A DNA stretch of 56,004 nt, taken from Deltaproteobacteria bacterium. Its GTDB lineage: Bacteria > Desulfobacterota > Binatia > DP-6. The first letter of the stretch is position 1. Each line of letters begins with the position of its first letter. The translations under genes were made by a program, and so were the position numbers. The stretch is from NCBI GenBank assembly GCA_005888095.1, contig VBKF01000161.1:1-56004 (forward strand), written 5' to 3'. A model generated the notes under the pieces. It searched no databases. It was not told the origin of the DNA and worked only from the letters and a program-made list of their open reading frames with translations. Positions 45,563-54,306 of the stretch are shown here, one piece after another.

Positions 45563-45631
45563 CTGCTCTTGCCGCGCTGTGTAAGGAACCCGAACCCGCC
45601 CTGAGAGCAGCCCTCCGGAGGAGAGCCCGAC

Positions 45632-46387
45632 GTGAAGATCCTCGTCCCCGTCAAGCGCGTCCCGGATCCCGAGACGGTCATCAAGCTCGCGCCCGACGGC
45701 ACCTCGATCGTGACCGACAACGTCAAGTGGGTGATCAACCCCTTCGACGAGATCGCGATCGAAGAGGCGCTGCGCATCAAGGAGAAGCTCGCCGGCACGG
45801 AGGTCGTACTCCTGTCGATCGGGCAGAAGGCCGCCCAGGAGCAGCTCCGCACGGGGCTCGCCATGGGCGCCGACCGCGCCATCCTCGTGCTCGCCGACCG
45901 GCCCCTCGAGCCGCTAACGGTGGCGCGCGTGATCCACAAGCTCGCCGGCACGGAGAAGCCCGACCTGATCCTCCTGGGCAAGCAGGCGATCGACGACGAC
46001 TCGAACTGCGTCGGTCAGATGCTCGCCGAGCTGCTCGGCTGGCCGCAGGCCACGTTCGCGTCGAAGGTCGAGATCGAACCGGACCAGAAGTCGGCGCGGG
46101 TGACGCGCGAGGTGGACGGTGGGCTCGAGACGGTCGCCATTCCGCTGCCGGCGGTGGTCACGGCCGATCTCCGCCTGAACGAGCCCCGCTACGCGTCGCT
46201 GCCGGGCATCATGAAGGCGCGCAAGAAGGAGCTCAAGGAGATCCCGCTCGCCGACGTCGGCGCGGACGTCACCCCGCGGACGAAGGTCGTGAAGCTCGAG
46301 ACGCCGCCCAAGCGGACGGGCGGGCGCAAGGTGGCCTCCGTGCAGGAGCTCGTCAAAGTGCTGCACGACGAAGCGAAGGTGATCTGA
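45632..46387 (+). CDS. etfB: Electron transfer flavoprotein beta subunit
   Basis: A 251-residue AMP-binding subunit of ETF, which takes electrons from acyl-CoA dehydrogenases. It starts [20 protein letters not shown] and has the family sequence [21 protein letters not shown] and [25 protein letters not shown] start 8 nt after GGAGGAGA. etfA follows after 2 nt. It belongs to the classical respiratory ETF group by sequence; a bifurcating type is not indicated. The membrane acceptor is probably the quinone oxidoreductase encoded at 52209-54275. Confidence 0.95.
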   Translation: MKILVPVKRVPDPETVIKLAPDGTSIVTDNVKWVINPFDEIAIEEALRIKEKLAGTEVVLLSIGQKAAQEQLRTGLAMGADRAILVLADRPLEPLTVARVIHKLAGTEKPDLILLGKQAIDDDSNCVGQMLAELLGWPQATFASKVEIEPDQKSARVTREVDGGLETVAIPLPAVVTADLRLNEPRYASLPGIMKARKKELKEIPLADVGADVTPRTKVVKLETPPKRTGGRKVASVQELVKVLHDEAKVI

Positions 46388-46389
46388 GC

Positions 46390-47361
46390 ATGGGCAACGT
46401 CCTGGTCGTCGCCGAGCATCTGCACGGCAAGTTCCCGAAGACCACGCTCGTCGGCCTGCAGGCGGGGACGCAGGCCGCGACGCTCGTCGGCGGCAAGTGC
46501 CTCGCCGCGGTCCTCGGCAAGGGAATCGACGGGCTCGCCGCCGAGCTCGCCGAGTACGGCGTCGACGTCGTCGGCGTCGAGGGCGACGCCTACGAGCACT
46601 ACCTGGCCGATGCCTACACGGCCGCCGTCGCCGAGATCGTCGCGCGGAAGGACGTCGAGATGGTGGTCGGCGCCGCCACCGCCGTCGGCAAGGATCTCCT
46701 GCCGCGGGTGGCCGCCCGGCTCGGCGCCGGCATGGCCTCCGACGTCACGGCGATCGTCGACGCGCACACCTTCAAGCGGCCGATGTACGCCGGCAACGCG
46801 ATCGCGACGGTCCAGGTCGAGGCTTCGCCCCGCGTCGTCTCGGTGCGGACGACGGCCTTCGACGCCGCGTCGAAGGGCGGCCAGAAGGGGACCGTCGAGA
46901 AGCTCGCGATCACGCCGGATGCCGCGCACGCGCAAGCCAAGTTCGTCGCGTTCGCGGAGACCAAGTCGGACCGCCCGGTCCTCACGGAGGCGAGAATCGT
47001 CTGCTCGGGCGGCCGCGGGCTCAAGAACGGCGAGAACTTCACGATCTACCTGGAGCCGCTCTGCGACGCGCTCGGCGCCGCGATGGGCGCCAGCCGGGCC
47101 GCGGTCGATGCCGGTTTCGTGCCGAACGACCTCCAGGTGGGGCAGACGGGAAAGGTCGTCGCCCCCGCGCTCTACATCGCCGTGGGCATCTCGGGCGCCA
47201 TCCAGCACCTGGCCGGCATGAAGGACTCGAAGGTGATCGTCGCCATCAACAAGGACGAGGAGGCGCCGATCTTCCAGATCGCCGACTACGGGCTGGTCGC
47301 CGACCTGTTCAAGGCGGTGCCCGAGCTCACCGAGGAAGTGAAGAAGCTGAAGGGCGCGTGA
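46390..47361 (+). CDS. etfA: Electron transfer flavoprotein alpha subunit
   Basis: A 323-residue FAD-binding subunit. The C-terminal FAD domain has the signature [52 protein letters not shown] and [17 protein letters not shown]. It pairs with EtfB to form the soluble flavin dimer. Its stop codon overlaps the start of the glycosylase gene (GTGA). Confidence 0.96.
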   Translation: MGNVLVVAEHLHGKFPKTTLVGLQAGTQAATLVGGKCLAAVLGKGIDGLAAELAEYGVDVVGVEGDAYEHYLADAYTAAVAEIVARKDVEMVVGAATAVGKDLLPRVAARLGAGMASDVTAIVDAHTFKRPMYAGNAIATVQVEASPRVVSVRTTAFDAASKGGQKGTVEKLAITPDAAHAQAKFVAFAETKSDRPVLTEARIVCSGGRGLKNGENFTIYLEPLCDALGAAMGASRAAVDAGFVPNDLQVGQTGKVVAPALYIAVGISGAIQHLAGMKDSKVIVAINKDEEAPIFQIADYGLVADLFKAVPELTEEVKKLKGA

Positions 47362-47969
47362 GCGCGCGCGCCCTGCCGCGGCGCCTCTACCTCCAGCCAA
47401 CGCTCCGGGTCGCACGCGCGTTGCTCGGCAAGACGCTGGTGCACGACGGCCCCGAGGGCCGCACGGCGGGCCGCATCGTGGAGGTCGAGGCGTATCGCGG
47501 CCCGGCCGACCGCGCCGCGCACAGCTCGGGCGGCCGCCGCACGCCGCGCAACGAGGTGATGTATGGGCCTCCGGGGTACGCTTACGTCTACTTCATCTAC
47601 GGGATGTACTTCTGCATGAACGTCGTCTGCCAGCCGGCCGGCGTGCCCGAGGCGGTGCTGCTGCGCGCGCTCGAGCCGCTGGAGGGCGTCGAGCTGATGC
47701 GGCGCCGGCGCGAGCTGGCCGAGGGGCCGGAGTGGCGCCTCTGCCGAGGCCCGGGGGCGCTCTGCCGGGCGCTCGGCATCGGGCGGGCCGAGAACGGCGC
47801 CGACCTGGTCCGCGGGCCGTTGCGGATCGTCGACGCGCCGCCCGTGCCGGCCGCTCGGGTGGCCCGGACGGCGCGCATCGGCGTCGCCTACGCGGGGGCG
47901 GACGCGGCGCGTCCCTGGCGGTTCCTCGTGCGCGGCAGCCCGGCGGTGTCCGGGCCGCGCGTGCCGTGA
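47358..47969 (+). CDS. mpg: DNA-3-methyladenine glycosylase (AAG/MPG family)
   Basis: A 203-residue base-excision enzyme that removes alkylated purines. [19 protein letters not shown] carries the catalytic glutamate (EVEAY), followed by [20 protein letters not shown] and the [13 protein letters not shown] motif. All are standard for the bacterial AAG family. GTG start overlapping the etfA stop by 4 nt means translational coupling to ETF, an unusual partner. It is the last gene of the iclR-etfBA operon. Confidence 0.92.
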   Translation: MSARALPRRLYLQPTLRVARALLGKTLVHDGPEGRTAGRIVEVEAYRGPADRAAHSSGGRRTPRNEVMYGPPGYAYVYFIYGMYFCMNVVCQPAGVPEAVLLRALEPLEGVELMRRRRELAEGPEWRLCRGPGALCRALGIGRAENGADLVRGPLRIVDAPPVPAARVARTARIGVAYAGADAARPWRFLVRGSPAVSGPRVP

Positions 47970-47987
47970 CCCGCCCCCAGAATCGGA

Positions 47988-48650
47988 TCAGCCGCCGAAC
48001 CAGGAGCCGTGAAAGTAGCGCACGATGGCGGCGAGGAGAATCCCGAGCCCCGCCGCGGTGGGCACGAGCTCGCGGACGCCCTGCCAGGCCGATCGCCCCG
48101 TGAACGGCAGGAACGGCGTCTCGTCGTAGAAGGGGCGGAACCTCGGGTCGGTCGCGAGCTTGCGGCGGTCCTGGTGCGCGGCCCCGACGACCGCGAAGAG
48201 CGGGAACCCGCCGAAGAAAGCGACGTCGGCCGTGCTCCCGTTGGGCACGAGGTGCAGCAGGCCGAACAGCGCGATGCCCATCATGAGCGGATGGCGCGTG
48301 ATGCGAAACGCGCCGCGCGGCGTCGGGTTGCCCGGCACGACCGCCGCCGGGCTCGGCCGAACGAGCGCCGCCACGATGAGCACGAACGCGAGCCCCATCC
48401 CCGCGTAGATCGTCCAGCGGAGCGCCGTGCCGAGCGGCACCGTCCACAGCCACGGGCCGGCGTGCTTGTGCGCGAAGTAGGTCCACACGAGCGGGATGAA
48501 GAAGGCGAAGGCGACGAGCGAGTAGAGGCCGCGGAACGCGTTCTCGCCGATCCGGGCGACGAGGCCCCGCCGCACGGGCAGGCTCGACAGCGTGAGGTGA
48601 GATCCCGCGAAGCCGAGCCAGAGGAGGATGATCCGCATCGCTGGGGACAT
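47988..48650 (-). CDS. NnrU-family integral membrane protein
   Basis: A 220-residue membrane protein with about six helices. ENAFRGLYSLVAFAFFIPLVW, the conserved HP pair in RITRHPLMMGIALFGLLH and the final GRSAWQGVRELVP fit the NnrU/isoprenylcysteine-methyltransferase-like family. NnrU is known from denitrification and nitrite clusters, and some homologues act in carotenoid or phospholipid chemistry. ATG 48650 follows GGGAGG. It is divergent from a TetR gene whose operator lies in its promoter. Confidence 0.85.
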   Translation of the reverse strand: MSPAMRIILLWLGFAGSHLTLSSLPVRRGLVARIGENAFRGLYSLVAFAFFIPLVWTYFAHKHAGPWLWTVPLGTALRWTIYAGMGLAFVLIVAALVRPSPAAVVPGNPTPRGAFRITRHPLMMGIALFGLLHLVPNGSTADVAFFGGFPLFAVVGAAHQDRRKLATDPRFRPFYDETPFLPFTGRSAWQGVRELVPTAAGLGILLAAIVRYFHGSWFGG

Positions 48651-48700
48651 GGCGCGCCTCCCGGCGCCAGCGGCTGGCGCCTCGATGATGACGGCGTCAA

Positions 48701-48730
48701 CATCTAGCGCCACAAGTTGACTCTGTCAAC
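48701..48730. promoter_or_regulatory. nnrU promoter with overlapping TetR operator
   Basis: On the minus strand TTGACA (48729-48724), a 17-bp spacer and TAGATG (48706-48701) form a sigma-70-type promoter for nnrU. The perfect palindrome GTTGAC-TCT-GTCAAC (48716-48730) covers its -35. A further GTCAAC half-site lies at 48696-48701. The divergent TetR protein is the natural binder. Confidence 0.55.
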
Positions 48731-48752
48731 ATTCCCTGGCAGGACGGACGGC

Positions 48753-49397
48753 GTGCGGAGGGCGGCCGCCGCGGGCGCGCCGGCAGGCCGGCGTCGGGCT
48801 TACCACCACGGGAACCTGCGTGCCGCGCTGGTGGCGGCAGCCACCGCGCTGCTCGAGGCCGGGGGCCCGCTCGGGGTGACGCTCCGGGGAGCGGCCCGCC
48901 GGGCGGGCGTCTCGCAGACGGCGCCCTATCGTCACTTCCCCGACAAGAGCGCCCTCCTCGCCGCCGTCGCCGAGGAGGGATTCCGCGGGCTCGGCCGGGC
49001 GATCGTCCGGGCCGCCCGGCCGCACCGGGGCGATCCCGTCCCCGCCCTCCAGGCGATGGCGGTGGCGATCGTCCGCTTCGCGGCGGCGCACCCCTCGCAC
49101 TATCGCCTGATGAGCGGGCCGGCCGTCCGGGGCCGGGACCATCCTCCGCTGCGCGAGGCCGCGGTCGCGGCCTGGCAGCTGCTCACCGGAGCCGTCCGGG
49201 ACTGCCAGCGCGCGGGGAGAATCCGGGCCGGCGATCCCGCCGAGCTCGCCTTCGCGCTCTGGTGCCTCGTGCACGGCCTCGCGGTGCTCGCGGTGGATGA
49301 CCAGATCCCGGCGGAGGTCCTCCACGCCGTACCCCTGGAGCGGCTGGCCGAGCACGCCACGCGGTGCCTGCTCGAGGGGCTGGCCCGGCGCGGCTGA
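48753..49397 (+). CDS. TetR-family transcriptional regulator (TetR_C-WHG type)
   Basis: A 214-residue repressor. RAYHHGNLRAALVAAATALL is the usual opening of this subgroup, and VSQTAPYRHFPDKSALLAAVAEEGF is the helix-turn-helix. The C-terminal ligand domain has HPSHYRLMSGP and ELAFALWCLVHGLAVL. GTG 48753 is preferred; an in-frame TTG at 48717 would lie inside the operator palindrome. Likely represses nnrU and itself. Confidence 0.85.
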   Translation: MRRAAAAGAPAGRRRAYHHGNLRAALVAAATALLEAGGPLGVTLRGAARRAGVSQTAPYRHFPDKSALLAAVAEEGFRGLGRAIVRAARPHRGDPVPALQAMAVAIVRFAAAHPSHYRLMSGPAVRGRDHPPLREAAVAAWQLLTGAVRDCQRAGRIRAGDPAELAFALWCLVHGLAVLAVDDQIPAEVLHAVPLERLAEHATRCLLEGLARRG

Positions 49398-49404
49398 GGC
49401 GTCC

Positions 49405-50814
49405 CTAGCCCGGCCGCCGTGCCTCGAGGACGACCGGCATGCCGGCCGAGGGCGCAACGGTGACGGTGCGCAGCACGGGGCGCATCCGGTAGCCGGGCGC
49501 GACCCGCAGGTCGACGCGCGCGAGCAGCTCGGCGAGCACGACCTTCATCTCGTAGGTCGCGAACGCCGCGCCGAGGCACCGCCGGTCCCCGCCCCCGAAC
49601 GGGAGAAAGGCGTAGGGGCTCGGCCGGGCGCCGACGAAGCGCTCGGGCGCGAAGCGCTCGGGGTCGGGCCAGAGGTCGGGCCGGTGGTGGGTCAGGTAGA
49701 TCGACGCCGAGACGCCCACGCCCGCGGGCAGGTCGAGGCCGCCGATCCGGGCCGGTGCCTTCAGCACCCGGAGGACGTTGGTGGCCACGGGCGTCAGCCG
49801 GGCGGACTCCTTGATGACGGCATCGAGGTACTCGAGCTTCACGACGTGCTCGGGCCCCACGGGTCCCCCGTCGAGGACCCGCCCCAGCTCGGCGCGCATC
49901 TTCTCGAGGACGTCGGGCCGGGGGAGCACGTGATGGAGCACCCACGCAAGCGACGTCGCGGTGGTCTCGTGGCCGGCCATGAGGAGCGTGAACATCTCGT
50001 CCAGCAGCTCCTCGTCCTGCATCGCCTCGCCGTGCTCGTCACGGGCCTCGATCAGCATCGACAGCACATCGGAGCGCCCGCCCGTCCCCTCCCGGCGGCG
50101 CCGCGCGATCTCGGCCAGGAGGATTGCCGCGAAGTCCCGCCGATCCCGCACGAAGCGGCCCCACGGCGAGAAGCGCCCGAGGTCGATGCGCAGCGCCGGG
50201 ATGAAGAGGAATGCCGCTGCCGAGCTGTTGGCGAGCGCGAGGAGCCGGAGGAGGCACGCCCGCAGGCGCGCGAGCTCCTCTCCTTCGTCGATTCCGAAGA
50301 CGGCGCGCAGGATCACGTCGAGCGTGATCGCCTGCAGCTCGCGGTGCACCGGGAACGGACGGCCGAGCGACCAGGTGTCGATCACGCGGCGGGTGATCTC
50401 CCGCATGATGCGCCCGTAGACGTGGATGCGTTCGCCGTGGAACGGCGGCAGCAGGAGCTTGCGCTCCCGGAAGTGACGGGCGCCGTCGAGCACGAGGAGC
50501 GAGTGCCAGCCCAGGATGGGGCCGAGCACCCAGGCATTCCCTTCGCCGCCGCGCAGCTCGTCGGGGTCGCCCGCGAAGATGTCCCTGATGGCCTCGGGGT
50601 CCGCGAAGATCACCGTCGGCGGCTGCCCGAGGGCGCGCGCCGTGAAGCAATGGCCCCAGCGGCGCCCGCTCTCCTCCACGGCCTCATACGGCCGGCGAAC
50701 GTAGCGGAGGCTCTGGAAGAGCGGCGGTCGCCGCGGCCCGGGGGGAAGAGCCGCGCGTGGGGACGGACCCGCCGTCCGAGCGGGCGGCGCCTGGAACCGG
50801 GGTTCGGCCAGCAT
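49405..50814 (-). CDS. Cytochrome P450
   Basis: A 469-residue soluble P450. The I-helix AGHETTATSLAW has the oxygen-activating acid-threonine pair, ESAR is the ExxR motif, DPERFAPERFVG is the PERF segment and FLPFGGGDRRCLG contains the haem cysteine (Cys413). No membrane anchor. ATG 50814 follows GGAGGT by 8 nt. It is the second gene of an operon led by a TetR regulator, 23 nt apart. Redox partners are not encoded nearby. Possible substrates are fatty acids, alkanes or terpenoids, not decidable here. Confidence 0.92.
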   Translation of the reverse strand: MLAEPRFQAPPARTAGPSPRAALPPGPRRPPLFQSLRYVRRPYEAVEESGRRWGHCFTARALGQPPTVIFADPEAIRDIFAGDPDELRGGEGNAWVLGPILGWHSLLVLDGARHFRERKLLLPPFHGERIHVYGRIMREITRRVIDTWSLGRPFPVHRELQAITLDVILRAVFGIDEGEELARLRACLLRLLALANSSAAAFLFIPALRIDLGRFSPWGRFVRDRRDFAAILLAEIARRRREGTGGRSDVLSMLIEARDEHGEAMQDEELLDEMFTLLMAGHETTATSLAWVLHHVLPRPDVLEKMRAELGRVLDGGPVGPEHVVKLEYLDAVIKESARLTPVATNVLRVLKAPARIGGLDLPAGVGVSASIYLTHHRPDLWPDPERFAPERFVGARPSPYAFLPFGGGDRRCLGAAFATYEMKVVLAELLARVDLRVAPGYRMRPVLRTVTVAPSAGMPVVLEARRPG

Positions 50815-50837
50815 GGGATCTACCTCCCGGGCCTGGC

Positions 50838-51434
50838 TCAGCGCGGGAGCAGGCCCTGCATGGTGATGTCGGCGTAGAGCGGCAGGACGGTCTCGTACGG
50901 GTAGTAGCGCTGGTTGTGCACCTGGTTCAGGGCGTCGCCGCCGACGAACAGGATGAACGCCGCGCACTGGGGGTCGACGTCGCGCAGCGTCCCCTCGCGG
51001 ATGCCGTCGCGGATGACGTCGGCCATCATGGCGACGTTCTGCGTCACGAGCTGCTCGTGCAGCTCGTCGACGAGCGGCGCGAACACGATCTCCTCGTCAC
51101 GCCGGAAGACGGAGTTGATCAGGGAGTTCTCGCGGTTGAACGCGACGCTCGCCTGGGCGAGGCGTCCGAGCCGCTCGACCGCGGTCCCCGGGCCGGCGAG
51201 CGCCCGGCGGGCCCGCGCGAGCCAGGCCTCGTGCAGCTCGCGCACGACCGCGCGAAAGACGTCTTCCTTGCTCTCGAAGTAGCGGTAGATCGTGCCGGCG
51301 GAGACCCCCGCCTCGCGCGCGATCTCGGCGATGCCGGTGCGCCGGTAGCCGAAGGTCGCGAAGCGCCGTTCGGCCGCGGCGAGGATGCGCTCGCGCGCTG
51401 CGGAAGCAGCCTCGGCGACCGCCGTCTTTGGCAT
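50838..51434 (-). CDS. TetR-family transcriptional regulator of the P450 operon
   Basis: A 198-residue repressor with the helix-turn-helix TGIAEIAREAGVSAGTIYRYFESKEDVF. The C-terminal domain has FNRENSLINSVFRRDEEIVF and a tyrosine-rich end. No ribosome site precedes the ATG, so the transcript may be leaderless. An operator palindrome and promoter lie immediately upstream, which implies autoregulation together with the P450. Confidence 0.9.
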   Translation of the reverse strand: MPKTAVAEAASAARERILAAAERRFATFGYRRTGIAEIAREAGVSAGTIYRYFESKEDVFRAVVRELHEAWLARARRALAGPGTAVERLGRLAQASVAFNRENSLINSVFRRDEEIVFAPLVDELHEQLVTQNVAMMADVIRDGIREGTLRDVDPQCAAFILFVGGDALNQVHNQRYYPYETVLPLYADITMQGLLPR

Positions 51435-51436
51435 AG

Positions 51437-51470
51437 TGAACGATTAATTCAGTTGTTCATTTCGTGTCAA
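51437..51470 (-). promoter_or_regulatory. Promoter with palindromic operator of the TetR-P450 operon
   Basis: The minus strand has TTGACA at 51470-51465. The inverted repeat TGAAC-N13-GTTCA (51437-51459) sits between it and the start codon, where a bound TetR dimer would block initiation. The stretch is much AT-richer than its surroundings. Confidence 0.5.
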
Positions 51471-51512
51471 TAGCCTTGGAACGGGCTCCTTGGGGATGGC
51501 CGGACGTGGACG

Positions 51513-51567
51513 CCTTGCAGGCGCGTCCGCAGCTCGTTACGGTATGCAACTGAGTATTACTGCAAGG
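51513..51567 (+). promoter_or_regulatory. Inverted repeat at the toxin-antitoxin promoter
   Basis: CCTTGCAG (51513-51520) and CTGCAAGG (51560-51567) are exact inverses 39 bp apart. The second arm contains the AAGGAG ribosome site of the antitoxin gene. Together they could be operator half-sites for the RHH antitoxin, or an mRNA hairpin masking the ribosome site. Confidence 0.4.
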
Positions 51568-51574
51568 AGTACCG

Positions 51575-51832
51575 ATGGCGCATCGAAAGACGGCGATTGC
51601 CATCCCCGAGGACGTCCTCGACGAGGTCGACCGGGCGGCGCGCGCGCGCGGCGAATCACGCAGCCGTTTCATCAGTCGAATCCTCCGCCTGGCAATGCGG
51701 GCACGCCGCGACGCCGAGATCACCCGGCGCCTCGACGCCCTGTTCGCGAACGAGCCCCTTGCCGAGGAGCAGCGCCGCGAGGCTGAAGACCTCGGCGGGC
51801 TCGCGGTCGACTGGAGCGACGAGCACTGGTGA
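51575..51832 (+). CDS. Ribbon-helix-helix antitoxin (MazE/CopG-like)
   Basis: An 85-residue protein. The first about 45 residues (KTAIAIPEDVLDEVDRAARA, then SRSRFISRILRLAM) are a ribbon-helix-helix DNA-binding domain; the acidic tail (EPLAEEQRREAEDLGG) should wrap and neutralise the toxin. Good AAGGAG site 6 nt before the ATG. Its stop overlaps the toxin ATG (TGATG), the usual coupling of such pairs. Probable autorepressor with the inverted repeat upstream. Confidence 0.85.
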   Translation: MAHRKTAIAIPEDVLDEVDRAARARGESRSRFISRILRLAMRARRDAEITRRLDALFANEPLAEEQRREAEDLGGLAVDWSDEHW

Positions 51833-52182
51833 TGCACCAAGGCGAGGTCTACTGGCTCCGCTTCACCGGTGAAGGTTCAGAACCGCGCGGACGGCGACCC
51901 GCCGTCGTCGTACAGCATGATCGATTCAACCGGAGTGCTATCCGGACGACGGTGGTCGCGGCCGTCACCTCGAACCTGCGACTGGCCGCGATGCCCGGCA
52001 ACGTCCGGCTCCGCAGGGGTGAGGCGAACGTACCTCGCCCGAGCGTCGTCAATGTGAGCCAGCTCCTGACCATCGATCGCGGGCGGCTCACGGAATGCCT
52101 GGGGACTCTGGGCAGCGAACGTCTCCGCGACGTTCGACGCGGTCTTGCACTGCTCTTCGGAATCGAGTCCGCCGACACCTGA
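51832..52182 (+). CDS. mazF: MazF/PemK-family endoribonuclease toxin
   Basis: A 116-residue toxin. GEVYWLRF opens the SH3-like barrel, RRPAVVVQHDRFNR has the catalytic arginine region, and TTVVAAVTSN and NVSQLLTIDRGRL complete the family pattern. It would cleave mRNA unless bound by the antitoxin encoded just upstream. Lies between the P450 operon and the ETF:quinone oxidoreductase with a 26-nt gap to the latter's convergent stop. Confidence 0.9.
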   Translation: MHQGEVYWLRFTGEGSEPRGRRPAVVVQHDRFNRSAIRTTVVAAVTSNLRLAAMPGNVRLRRGEANVPRPSVVNVSQLLTIDRGRLTECLGTLGSERLRDVRRGLALLFGIESADT

Positions 52183-52208
52183 TCCGTCGGAGCCAGGCAC
52201 CGGGCCTT

Positions 52209-54275
52209 CTAGCGCGTCACGCGGTCGACGATCTCCATCACGTCCAGCGTCTGGACCTTGTCCTCCAGGTCCTTTGCCTTGATGCCGTCGGACAGCATCG
52301 TCATGCAGAACGGACACGAGACCGCGATCACCTCCGGGTCCGACTCGAGCGCCTGGTCGGTGCGCAGCAGGTTGACCCGCTTGTCCGGGTCCTCCTCGAT
52401 CCACATGCGCCCGCCGCCCGCGCCGCAGCACATGCCGAAGCGCCGGTGGCGCTTCATCTCGACGAGCTCCGCGCCCGCGCTGCCGAGGACCGCCCGCGGC
52501 TCGTCGTAGACCTCGTTGAAGCGGCCGTAGTAGCAGGAGTCGTGGTAGACGGTCTTTTTCCGGAACTCCGCCGGCACCCGGAGCCGCCCCTCGGCGATCA
52601 AGCGCCGCACGAGGTCGGCGGCGTGGATGACCTCATAGCGGCCGCCGAACTGCACGAACTCGTTCTTCACGGTGTTGAAGCAGTGCGGACAGTTCACGAC
52701 GATCTTCTTCACGTGGTAGGTGTTGAAGGTCTCGATGCAGGCCTGCGCCATCGACTGGTAGAGGTACTCGTTGCCGAGGCGGCGGGCCGTCTCGCCGTTG
52801 CACAGCTCTTCCTTGCCGAGGCAGGCGAAGTCCACGCCGGCCTTCTTGAGGAGCCGGGCGAAGGCCTGCGTCGTCTTCTTGTTCCGGTCGTCGAAGGCGC
52901 CGGCGCAGCCGACGTAGTAGAGGTACTCCGCCTCGGGCTTCTCGGCGAGCGTCGGGACGTCCAGCCCCGCGGCCCAGTCGAAGCGCTTCTCGGCGCCGAT
53001 GCCCCACGGGTTCGACTGCGTCTCCATGCCCTTGAAGGTCCGCGTCAGCTCGGCGGGAAAGCGCGCCTCCTCCTGCACCAGGTGGCGGCGCATGTCGACG
53101 ATCTTGTCGACGTACTCGATCATCACCGGGCAGGACTCCTCGCAGGCGCGGCAGACGTTGCACGCCCACAGCACCTCGTCCGTGATCACCGGCCCGACGA
53201 CGTTCTCGCCCACCGGCGGCGGCTCGGCGCCGTCGCCATCGGCGCGGTGGTGGACGCGCTTCTCGATCACCTCGTCCTGGTGCGCGTAGAGGTAGTCGCG
53301 GAGGTCGAGCAGCAGCTGGCGGGGCGCGAGCGGCTTCTTGGTGGCCGTCGCCGGGCACTGCGACGAGCAGCGCCCGCACTCGGTGCAGCTGAACATGTCG
53401 AGGACCTGCTTCCAGTCGAAGTGGTCGACGTGCGAGCTGCCGAAGCGCGTCGCGTTCTCGAGGTCCTGCTTGGAGAGCTGGCCGATCGGCTCGAGCTTGC
53501 GGAAGAAGACGTTGGGCAGCGACGTGATGATGTGGAAGTGCTTCGAGCGCGGCAGCAGGTTCAGGAAGACGAGGACGACGAGGTTATGGACCCACCAGGC
53601 GACGTTGCTCGTCCCCGCCGCCACGCCGGGCCCCGCTGCGGCGAGGAGGGGGGCGACCCGGCTCGAGATCGGCTCCCACGCCCCCTCGCGCGCCACCTCG
53701 GGATCGGTGGCATGGACGACGAGCCGGCCGCCGTCGTAGACGAGCCCCGTCACCATGATCGTCGCGATGAACCCGAGGATGACGTACGCCTCCCAGTGCG
53801 AGTGGCCTTGCAGCCGGCGCTCCGCGGGCGCGTAGCCGAAGAGCCGCGCGGGCCGGGTGACGAGCCAGCGGGCGAACGCGACGGCGACCCAGAAGAGCAC
53901 GATTGCCTCCATCAGGTCGCGGAGGGCCAGGTACGGCCCGCCCAGCAGCCGCATGCTGAAGCCGGGGAGGTAGAACCGGTCGCTGTAGCCGCGGCCGAAC
54001 ATCGTCATGATCTGGAGGCCGAGGATCGTGAAGCCCCAGAAGATGAAGAAGTGCATCCAGCCGGCGCTGGTCTCGTTCACGGACGCCACCTCGGGCCGCA
54101 CGAACTTCTGCTGGCCGAAGAAGTAGACCGCGACGGCCTGGAGCCGCTCGGCGATGCGGTCGAAGCGGTTGACCGGGGCGGCGGCGCGGAGGAGGTTGAA
54201 GCGACCCCAGAGCTGACGGACGAAGACGCCGAGCGCCACGAGGAGGCAGAGGCTGAAGACGATCGCCGTGGCCAT
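52209..54275 (-). CDS. ETF:(mena)quinone oxidoreductase, membrane HdrD-like iron-sulfur protein
   Basis: A 688-residue membrane-bound electron carrier. The N-terminal about 290 residues have six membrane helices like NarI/HdrE haem-b subunits (HFFIFWGFTILGLQIMTM; WWVHNLVVLVFLNLLP). Two 4Fe-4S sites follow: CTECGRCSSQCP and CNVCRACEESCP. Two CCG cysteine domains of the HdrD type end the protein (VGCAGAFD, CPHCFNT, DSCYYGR, MCCGAGGG). This is the domain order of the deltaproteobacterial EMO enzyme, which passes electrons from ETF to menaquinone during acyl-CoA oxidation. The etf genes are 5 kb away. ATG 54275 after GGGAG, divergent from the DUF192 gene by 31 bp. Confidence 0.9.
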   Translation of the reverse strand: MATAIVFSLCLLVALGVFVRQLWGRFNLLRAAAPVNRFDRIAERLQAVAVYFFGQQKFVRPEVASVNETSAGWMHFFIFWGFTILGLQIMTMFGRGYSDRFYLPGFSMRLLGGPYLALRDLMEAIVLFWVAVAFARWLVTRPARLFGYAPAERRLQGHSHWEAYVILGFIATIMVTGLVYDGGRLVVHATDPEVAREGAWEPISSRVAPLLAAAGPGVAAGTSNVAWWVHNLVVLVFLNLLPRSKHFHIITSLPNVFFRKLEPIGQLSKQDLENATRFGSSHVDHFDWKQVLDMFSCTECGRCSSQCPATATKKPLAPRQLLLDLRDYLYAHQDEVIEKRVHHRADGDGAEPPPVGENVVGPVITDEVLWACNVCRACEESCPVMIEYVDKIVDMRRHLVQEEARFPAELTRTFKGMETQSNPWGIGAEKRFDWAAGLDVPTLAEKPEAEYLYYVGCAGAFDDRNKKTTQAFARLLKKAGVDFACLGKEELCNGETARRLGNEYLYQSMAQACIETFNTYHVKKIVVNCPHCFNTVKNEFVQFGGRYEVIHAADLVRRLIAEGRLRVPAEFRKKTVYHDSCYYGRFNEVYDEPRAVLGSAGAELVEMKRHRRFGMCCGAGGGRMWIEEDPDKRVNLLRTDQALESDPEVIAVSCPFCMTMLSDGIKAKDLEDKVQTLDVMEIVDRVTR

Positions 54276-54306
54276 GCGGCTCCCGCTTAGTCTACGGTCG
54301 GCGGTC

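Noticed and set aside
48717-48752. TTG start for the TetR gene
   Set aside because: It lies inside the operator palindrome and the added residues do not match the family; GTG 48753 is preferred.
54268-54306. Upstream extension of the DUF192 gene
   Set aside because: The added 13 codons overlap the divergent oxidoreductase start and spoil the lipoprotein signal; ATG 54307 fits better.
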